A stretch of 64,000 nt of DNA from Cyanoderma ruficeps (taxonomy: Eukaryota > Chordata > Aves > Passeriformes > Timaliidae): the NCBI GenBank assembly GCA_008694505.1, contig VZDJ01007747.1, positions 29,058,574 to 29,122,573 on the forward strand. The letters run 5' to 3'. Both the position numbers and the translations under genes were made by a program. Each line of letters begins with the position of its first letter. Position 1 is the first letter of the stretch. The notes below the pieces were generated by a model. The model did not search any database, was not told the origin of the DNA, and worked only from the letters and a program-made list of their open reading frames with translations. This document shows positions 57,101 to 64,000 of this stretch, one piece after another.

Positions 57101-60100
57101 AATTTTTTCCACTTTCAGGGGGTTGGTAGGAGTGTCAGAGTTTAAAGGCATTTGGGTTTGAAAGGAGTAAAACACTTTGCACCAATCCACCAGTTCTGTT
57201 AGGCAAGGAACTGCACGGTACTGAAAGCAGCCAGGTCAAGGTCACCACTGGTGACCATGCTTGGTTTAAGTGGAGCAAAAATGACATTAAATTTTATTCA
57301 TTCTTTTTCTGCTGATAAAAACCCCACCCTCATTAAAAAATCTAATTTCACAATCCTATGATAAGGAGCATCAGCTACAGATCAGTAATATTTCCTGATG
57401 TACCTGACAATTAATTTAACATGATACTCACCACATTGGTTTCAGTGACACACCAGACCTTTACCAGGCTTTTGTTTTTTGCTGATTCGTCGTTAGTAGC
57501 AATTGCATTTATTACTGATTTATCAAGCTTAAAAAGAATAAAAAGAAATTTTAAAAAGCATTATTCCACTTATATCACTTAGGTCTGTTCAGCTCTACTC
57601 AAATTATCCCCTTTGGAAGCTCAACCATATAAAATCTGCATGACTCTCATGCTGGAACTCCTGCCCAACAGTTAAGGGGGGAAGGTTACTCCCAGAGAAA
57701 TGGTACAACTCTACATGCCCAAACGCTTTGTCTCAGTGTCCCCACAACATCCGCTCCCTCAGCTCACCCTTTCTGTTCAATCAGCTGCTCTGACACAACT
57801 GCCTGACTGTATTTACTGTCACTTCAGAAGCTGTGTGCATCCCCCTGGCCTCTAGCTGCAAATGATTATGTCTCATAATTTAGGTGTCATCATCAGGTCC
57901 GATGCTGATGCTCTGGCTGTGGAGGGTTGTCTCAGCTAGTGCTATCTGCCAATGTCCAGGCAACAGGCTGCCTTCCCATCCATCCCACATGGCTGTGTTT
58001 GTCCTCACCTGCCTTCCCAGTCCTCCTAACTTGGTCTGCCATCGCTACAGCGAAATGTGGAGGAAATAGAAACTGGAAACATAGGGCCGGGGCTTTTTGA
58101 AATGTGAATAAAGAGAAGAATTCATCTGCTAATGAACTTTACCCCAAGGATACAAAGAAAGGAGTAAAAGCNCAAGGATACAAAGAAAGGAGTCAAAGCC
58201 TTCTCATACTCAGAGCATTTTGATTAGTTGTGACTGAACCAAGTAAGCAGCTTCCTTGAAGTGAGAAAGATCTTACCTCAATGATGAGCTTTGTAAAGGG
58301 GTCTGTGATAACTTTTAGTAGCTCGGGGGCATCCTCACCACTTTCAAGATGAAAGGATTCAACTATAACATTGGTGAGATGGTAGAGATAGCCAGAAACA
58401 ACTTCAATGGGCAGCAGAGCAAACACAGCTAGCCAGTTAAAGAAATCATGGATTGTTGCCCCAGCAAAGGCCCTGCAAGAAGAAATTAAAAAACAGAGTT
58501 GTTTTTAATTAAACAAAATATGTAAAACATCAGTTATGAAATCATAAAAGTAGAGATGAAGGCCATTTCAAGGTGGGAATCATTTAATTTCTGGGGTCAA
58601 AGGAGATAGCTACTTTGTTATGGAGTGCTAGGTCGGCTCCACACTGTTGACCAATTAAAGGAGCCAGACAGGTGAGTAAAACAAGAAAAACTAGAAAAGA
58701 CAAAAGAGATCCTTAACATGAGGCTGCCAAGAGTACTTGCTTGAAGAAAGAAGTGGCTGTACAGCCTGTATTTGTTTTGCCTCTCATCTGTTTTTGGTAC
58801 ATTTTTAATCCTCAACCAGTCATTGCCTCCGGGACCTGTTCTCCCTGACTCCTGGGGCAAGAGGGCTTTGCAACTCTCCCACATTTCTGCAAACTGTTGG
58901 TGTATAGCTCCCTTCCATTTTCTCCTCCAAAGCCTGAGGAGCCACAGCTCTTCCCTCAGAGGCTTTGGCTGAGAGTATTTCAATATGCCCAGTGCGCCAT
59001 AAATGACAAGGTACCAAAGTCTCCTATCCCTCCTGAGTTTACTGCCCTTCTCCATTAAGCCTCTAATAAGGTTACTTATAATGCTCCATGGGCTCCATGA
59101 GCTCTCTCAGTGGCAATGTCAAGTGCCAGTCTAAAAGTTGTCACTGTATATATTTGACAGTCAGAACACTCCATTTCTCTACAGATACTAGCTCTGGCTT
59201 TCTGCAGACTTAAGAACCTTCAACATTGAAATCTCTTTTAAGGAAACCAGACACCAAATTCATGTAATATTAACTTCTTATACAGCTCTCTTACAACTAA
59301 GACATAATACAATGTAGATGGTATAGTAGGAGCATTTGAAAATTTATCCCCATGTAAGAGCCTTAAAAAATGGTGAATTCTTACAAACCCACAAAACTTT
59401 TAAAGGAATGTGGTATGTTTTTCTTCAAGCACATGAAGCCATACATGTAGCCAGTATTATACCTTTGCCATGGCCATGCTTCTGACTTTCCTACCTAGAA
59501 AGGTTGAATGGCTATAGTAGTGATAGGGAATATAGAAGACCAACAAAAAAGAAAGATGCAATTTTCCAGATCTAGAGTTCAAGTACAATACCTTCTAAAT
59601 TCATTCCTGTCCCCAGCTTGCATAAGTGCCACAATCGTGTTTGTAACCGAGGTGCCAATGTTTGCCCCCATGATGATAGGAATAGCTGCTCTAACAGTCA
59701 ACACTGGAAAGCGGAAAAGGAAACACTGAATGAAAAAATCAGACCATCAGCAAGCTTTATGCTCCAATGAAAATTTCCATTACTGTCAGTGAAACCCTGA
59801 CTTCCCTTGATGTCAGTGGGATTAGCTCCTCCAATTCAAACAGGTTTGCTTTTATCAAGCCCCTTGGGAACATGGCATGCCCATAGTCCCATGATCCCCA
59901 CTGACACTATGGCCCATGGTTATCCATTTTCACCACGTTAGAGGGCTAGATTAAGAAAAAGTTTTTCTTTCCCAGGCCTTTGCCTACTTACTGCAGAATT
60001 TTGAAATTATACCAGAAATAAGAGAAGTTCAGTAACTGCCTAACATGAGAAAAGTATGCAGATAATTGCAATATTAAGTCATTCAGTGCCAGGGCTTACA

Positions 60101-62322
60101 ATGATTTTTATTGCAGTTTTTTTGGTTTTATTATTATTACTAGTACTACTACTACTATTGCCACTACTATTTCCACTACCATTATTATTTCTTTTTAAAA
60201 TTTGATTTTATATCAGGGAAACAGCTGTGAAAATCTTTTCCTACAGTCTCTATTCTTTACCCAAAGCTTCTACAACTTGAACACAAATAGGAATGTTTGC
60301 ACCTGAGACAAAGTTTATGAGTGATCTTTAGGAAGATACTATGAGCAGGCTTACATGTGGAGGACACCATGCTGACTATAATGGATGAAGAAGTGCTGGA
60401 ACTCTGGACCATAACAGTCACCAGAACTCCAATCACCAGTCCCGCAACAGGATTTGAGAGCACTGAGTCATCTTTAAATATGTCCCCTGCTGCTTTACCT
60501 ATAAAAAACATATTCACAGAGTGAGGGGAGTACAAGGTAAAGTCCACAGATATTAGCAGATTGTTTAATTAAGGATCATTCAGCCATTTAATTGATCCAT
60601 ATATAACCATGTTTGTTATCCCAAAAAAGTACAACGCAGCCCAGGAATCCAGATTCATGTCCTGGACTCTCAGCTTCTCAGTTTTTAGACAATACTTTAT
60701 ATTCTCTTATTTCAGTGATCATAAGTCCTGCTGAACTCTGCAGAGAAGCATATAATGCCACAGCCATCAGCAGAAAGACTGTAGGACAAAAACTCACATA
60801 TACCTTGATTTAAATGTCATTACTTGGAATTTTTGGATACTGAATTAAGGAAAATGCTTTTAATAATACTGATTAATTCTGTTCCTGTACCTTTCTGAGT
60901 TTGCAAAATACTTCCAAGAAGTTCACTTGTTTGTCTGATAACCACTCCTGAGTCCATCACCTGAATTCAACACTTTGAGGTAAATGTAAAAAAACCATTT
61001 AAATAGTTTTCATCTTTGAAGGAATTGGGGGACATTTCAGTGTTAGATGCTTTGATCAAGAGGACAATTTTCCTATTTCACCTTGTTGAAATGTTTTTTA
61101 CGTGGAACAGATTTATGCACAGATGTATTTTTGCAAACTGAAACTAAAGTAACAGGACGCTACTGGGAAATTGGGGCCAATAACCCCTATGTCAACTGCT
61201 CTTTGGAATTTGAGACAGAAAAACCCTTTCAACCAAAAGGTCAGTGTTCAATCAGAGCTACTTCCTTATGAATGTCTCATCACATATGAAGAATGTTCTT
61301 GAAAAATGGTAGTTGTAATTGTCTCAGACAAAATTTACTGTTCATTCATAGTTTATTCTTGATATTTTAGATATTTTCATACCTCCTACCAGTTGAAAAG
61401 CAGAGCTCAGTACATCCAGAGAACATACGAACATGTAGAGTAATCCAAGTAGCATAATGAACTTCCCTATCCCATAGAGCACACGAATGATTTTTCCTTT
61501 TCTATCCAGTTCTGCAAAACAAATACATTATGTATATAAGAATCACTTGAATTTTTCTCTGGAATACTCTTGTACACAAGCAGAGACAGTGGAGACAATG
61601 ACAGTGACATGGCTCCAGTGAGTGATTAAACCCAAAAGAATGTTCTTAATCATATTTTAACTGCAGAAGCAGGTATTTTGTTTATCTACTTTTACCACAA
61701 AAAAAACTTCTTGGTATGTGACAAAAGCCTTATGAAATCTGGCATTGACCCTTGGTTTTATAGTCATCCTACTGAGTAAAGCCAACAGGTGCCTAGATAT
61801 AAAACTGTATTAGTGCTGTACTGTTTTACATATATCTCCTTGTTTTTTAAGGAGGGTAAGAAGCATGATTTCAGGATTTTTTTTAACTGACTGAATATAA
61901 TATGGCCATTAACTCTTGAAGAACATGAGACAAGTGATGGGAAAACAATGTAGGTAACTTATTTACAGAGAAATGGCTACCTGACCACTTGACCCCGGTG
62001 TCCTGCAGTTCCGGCAGAGCCCACGGGTCTTCTTCTGGCCTTGTCTCATCTATCAAAGCTACTGTGGAAAATGCAGGTTGAATTTCCCCTTTATTTCCAA
62101 GTGAAGCCACGTTGCCTGATGAAATAGAACATTTAAAAAATTGCTTAATTACTTTCCACCTTCTTCAAGGATCCCAAAACTTATATATTTTTATAACTCA
62201 CGAGTGAGCACATTACCTTTGTGATTTTCTCCTTCTTTCCCAGCCATGTTCTGGTTTTGTTTGGAAGAGTCTCCAATATAGTTATTGGTTTCAGGCTTTT
62301 CTACCTCTGGCCAGGGAGCCAT
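50548..62322 (-). CDS. SLC34A2: SLC34A2 (NaPi-IIb), complete coding region in 12 exons (674 aa)
   Basis: Sodium-dependent phosphate cotransporter 2B of apical membranes in gut, lung and other epithelia. Minus-strand coding exons: 62217-62322, 61981-62115, 61383-61511, 60355-60498, 59592-59703, 58277-58472, 57432-57527, 54907-55027, 54022-54189, 52636-52752, 52423-52547, 50548-51123; 2025 nt, all phases consistent. Both family QSSS motifs are present (residues 155-158 and 428-431). The large extracellular loop carries cysteines 300, 319, 325 and 347, each three residues before its human counterpart, and four N-glycosylation sequons (NVT, NCT, NTT, NVT). [13 protein letters not shown] and HDFFNW (Asp 218) are the residues of electrogenic (IIa/IIb) rather than electroneutral (IIc) members. 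The C-terminus NNTAL keeps the TAL PDZ ligand. IIb rather than IIa is supported by the MAPWPE start, loop sequence and synteny. Human is 690 aa. Confidence 0.97.
52423..52547 (-). CDS. SLC34A2: SLC34A2 coding exon 11
   Basis: 125 nt, [20 protein letters not shown] then [39 protein letters not shown] mirrors the GANIGTS segment of exon 5. Donor GTCAGT. Intron to exon 12 is 1.3 kb. Confidence 0.97.
52636..52752 (-). CDS. SLC34A2: SLC34A2 coding exon 10 (second QSSS motif)
   Basis: 117 nt, [20 protein letters not shown] then [18 protein letters not shown]. Second inverted repeat of the transport core (QSSS 428-431). Followed by an 88-bp intron. Confidence 0.97.
54022..54189 (-). CDS. SLC34A2: SLC34A2 coding exon 9
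   Basis: 168 nt. Cys 347 is completed at the junction, then [20 protein letters not shown], a membrane helix, and [14 protein letters not shown]. Close to human throughout. Intron to exon 10 (52753-54021) has no recognised element. Confidence 0.96.
54907..55027 (-). CDS. SLC34A2: SLC34A2 coding exon 8 (glycosylated loop)
   Basis: 121 nt, residues 307-347. [20 protein letters not shown] then [17 protein letters not shown]: four sequons and two cysteines (319, 325). This is the most divergent part of the protein. Acceptor ATCTTTAG, donor GTAAGT. Confidence 0.93.
56440..56650. other. GC-rich patch in SLC34A2 intron 7
   Basis: About 200 bp noticeably richer in G and C than the surrounding intron, with few CpGs. 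It could be an unrecognised repeat or regulatory segment. Confidence 0.35.
57233..57256. promoter_or_regulatory. Candidate nuclear-receptor element (AGGTCA repeats plus palindrome)
   Basis: AGGTCA at 57233-57238 is followed directly by AGGTCA at 57239-57244, giving TCAAGGTCA, an extended monomer site of the ERR/NR5A type. The second half-site is part of a perfect palindrome GGTCACC-act-GGTGACC (57240-57256). It lies in SLC34A2 intron 7, about 175 bp after exon 7. Function is inference only. Confidence 0.35.
57432..57527 (-). CDS. SLC34A2: SLC34A2 coding exon 7
   Basis: 96 nt, phase 0, residues 275-306. [20 protein letters not shown] then [12 protein letters not shown], start of the large extracellular loop including Cys 300. 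Intron 7 (55028-57431, 2.4 kb) is the largest of the gene. Confidence 0.95.
58145..58199. repeat. 27-bp duplicated block split by an N
   Basis: CAAGGATACAAAGAAAGGAG is the start of both copies (58145-58171 and 58173-58199), which differ at one base and are separated by the only N of the window (58172). Probably an assembly or gap-closing artefact, in intron 6 of SLC34A2. Confidence 0.85.
58277..58472 (-). CDS. SLC34A2: SLC34A2 coding exon 6
   Basis: 196 nt, [20 protein letters not shown] then [20 protein letters not shown] and [18 protein letters not shown]. Asp 218 in HDFFNW is the residue linked to the third sodium and electrogenic transport in the family. Confidence 0.97.
59592..59703 (-). 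CDS. SLC34A2: SLC34A2 coding exon 5
   Basis: 112 nt, [20 protein letters not shown] then [15 protein letters not shown], a highly conserved substrate-site segment. Intron (58473-59591, 1.1 kb) has no recognised element. Confidence 0.97.
60128..60189. repeat. (TTA/CTA)n trinucleotide microsatellite
   Basis: Imperfect ATT, ACT and CCACTA triplets over about 60 bp in an SLC34A2 intron. Confidence 0.8.
60355..60498 (-). CDS. SLC34A2: SLC34A2 coding exon 4 (first QSSS motif)
   Basis: 144 nt. [20 protein letters not shown] then [22 protein letters not shown] marks the first of the two inverted transport repeats. Intron to exon 5 (59704-60354) has an ACT microsatellite. Confidence 0.97.
61383..61511 (-). 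CDS. SLC34A2: SLC34A2 coding exon 3
   Basis: 129 nt, [20 protein letters not shown] then [20 protein letters not shown], the first membrane helix and the family SLD.LSSAFQL motif. Intron 3 (61512-61980 upstream side, 60499-61382 downstream) has no recognised element. Confidence 0.96.
61981..62115 (-). CDS. SLC34A2: SLC34A2 coding exon 2
   Basis: 135 nt. [20 protein letters not shown] then LQDTGVKWS corresponds to human STATLIDEPTEVDDPWNLPTLQDSGIKWS. Cytosolic. Intron 2 is 469 bp. Confidence 0.95.
62217..62322 (-). CDS. SLC34A2: SLC34A2 coding exon 1
   Basis: ATG at 62322-62320. [20 protein letters not shown] and on to GENHK, cytosolic N-terminus; MAPWPE matches human. Donor GTAATG. A splice acceptor (TTTGTTAG or ACAG) lies just upstream of the ATG, so a non-coding 5' exon is expected. 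The following intron is only 101 bp. Confidence 0.94.
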
Positions 62323-62339
62323 GATCTGTGACTAACAAA

Positions 62340-64000
62340 GCAGTGTTGATTGAAATGCAAGTGCAGTCAAAATATTCACCTTTCAAGAGTGTATGTAAGA
62401 AATGTGATAAGGATAAAGAGCAAAGGAGATGAAAATAAAATATAAACTATTTTCCAGTGAACAAAAATTTTTACTAAACTTTATGAGTTATTCCTCTATT
62501 TGGGAAACTGATTTCTCAATTATTTTTTAAATCATAGTTTATTTATTTGTGTACACAATTAAAAAATTATTTCCATCTCACATCTGTATTTTCATACACT
62601 TTTAACTGTCATGAAAGCAAAGATTCCTCTGCTTTCCAAAGGGTAGGCATTTCTTCTCCTTAATTTTAACTCCTTTCAACAAGAAGTCAGAGAATTGTTT
62701 TACTTTCTTCCACCTTCTGGATTTAAGCAACTGCCTGGTAATTCAATACACAGATCTTTACCTGGTAATTCAATACAAAGAAATTTTTTAGAAAAATTTT
62801 TTTCCCTAAAACACTGCTTAGTTTGGGTCATGAATGCCAAACACAATGCCTTGTTGCCTTTACTGGTTCATTCCCATGGAAACATGAAGAGGAGAATCCT
62901 GGACAAGGTGGAAGAAGAGCCCAGGGTTTTGAGCTTTCTGAATGCCCAGAGAAGAGGGCAATTAGCAAGCAGTGGCCATTTGCAGGTCTGTATTTGCCTG
63001 TAACTCACAGCTGATGCAGCAAATGAAGCTGAGCTGGTAGCAGCAAGGTCCAGCTGACTCAGCTCACATAGGCTCCCTCTCTGAACCTCTTTCTTCCTGA
63101 CCCCTTTTTGGGCACATTTGACATGTGCTGTAATATTAATGAAGAATAACTTAAAAAGTAAGACATCACATGTCCAAATCCTGCCAACACGGGTGCAAGC
63201 ACACATCACAAACCTGGTCCAAGCACAAGAGGAGACCAAGCCTGGAAGAGTCCTCCCTATTTACTTCACCAACATTGGAAGCAAGAGGGAGAAATATGAA
63301 AGAGGGGTAAAGTGACTGTGGAAAGACAAGCTAATATGTACCACAATGCTTCTGCCTTTACAGACTTGGTGACATCAGCCAGCACATCTGAAAACTCCAT
63401 GGAAAGGATGGAAGAAGTGAACCCCGTCCAGGAAAGCCTCACCTTCTGGTCTGTCTCTTCCACCCTCTCTGCCACACAAGTCAGTCAGTACTGCAGCCAG
63501 AGCTGCCCCATGACCAGCACATCTGGCACCCACATGGCTGAAACACTGGTCAGCAAATTTGCCTCCAATGCTCTTCAAAAACAGAGTCCCTGTGCCCAGC
63601 CTCCAAAAGTCATGCTCCCATAAACAAGGTTCAGCAGCAGTTAGCAGACACTCTAAGGGAGTATAATTAATCATTCATTTAATCTTAATCCTTTATATAG
63701 CTGATGGTGAAAATGTTTTTTCCCTGCCCACATAAGTAAGACACAGAGCTTCCTCCTTTAGGTGGGAAGGAAAAGTCACAGACAAAATCACTTGTGTCTT
63801 ACTATAACACAGGTGGGCATTGTTTTCTGGCACTCCACAAAGAAAAGAGTATCCCCCCTTCCACATTACCAGGAAAAGTTACTCTACAATTCCATTAGCA
63901 AAAACTGCACGTTTCACATTCTTTATCTGTGGTCTAAGACCCAGAGCAGCTCCCAAGATACACAAAGATCTTCGAACAGATGAAAGAAAGTCACTCTTGC
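62340..64000. other. SLC34A2 5' flank or first intron, no recognised feature
   Basis: The non-coding first exon and promoter of SLC34A2 should lie here or beyond the right edge. I could not place them. A 27-bp-period direct repeat (CCTGGTAATTCAATACA) occurs at 62734 and 62761. Confidence 0.4.

Overview
The window is vertebrate nuclear DNA, almost certainly from a bird. The evidence is several CR1-type LINE fragments with the avian 3' tail, compact introns, and the gene order SMIM20 - SEL1L3 - SLC34A2, which matches human 4p15.2. An ERVL-like solo LTR of a kind I associate with songbirds makes a passerine plausible, but this is not proven. One N and a small duplicated block at 58145-58199 suggest a draft assembly.

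Layout. (1) 1-4619, minus strand: 5' part of SMIM20, with coding exon 1 (4511-4619) and exon 2 (719-775). The last coding exon is not visible and presumably lies left of the window. A CR1 fragment sits in the intron between them. (2) About 4370-5560: a CpG island that contains both the SMIM20 and SEL1L3 start codons, head to head and 611 bp apart, so it is a likely bidirectional promoter. (3) 5231-38130, plus strand: complete SEL1L3 in 24 coding exons. They join in frame to 1107 residues, with a signal peptide, a lectin-like N-terminal half, Sel1 repeats, one C-terminal membrane helix and a short tail. The 3' UTR probably runs to about 39240. (4) 39240-50000: gene-poor interval between convergent genes. 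It carries a well-bounded solo LTR (43761-44452, TSD ggaag) and a second LTR-like block with a 79-bp tandem repeat (about 41640-42378). (5) 50548-62322, minus strand: complete coding part of SLC34A2 in 12 coding exons, 674 residues, an electrogenic-type sodium/phosphate cotransporter (NaPi-IIb). Its non-coding first exon was not located. (6) 62340-64000: 5' flank or first intron of SLC34A2, with no recognised feature.

The three genes do not form a pathway. SMIM20 is a mitochondrial complex IV assembly factor and the phoenixin precursor, SEL1L3 is a membrane protein of poorly known role, and SLC34A2 is an apical phosphate transporter. All splice junctions and reading frames were traced by eye; no search was run. 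I found no evidence of an undescribed system. The points most worth a second look are the shared promoter, the phoenixin-coding exon, the two LTRs, the nuclear-receptor-like palindrome in SLC34A2 intron 7, and the duplication next to the N.
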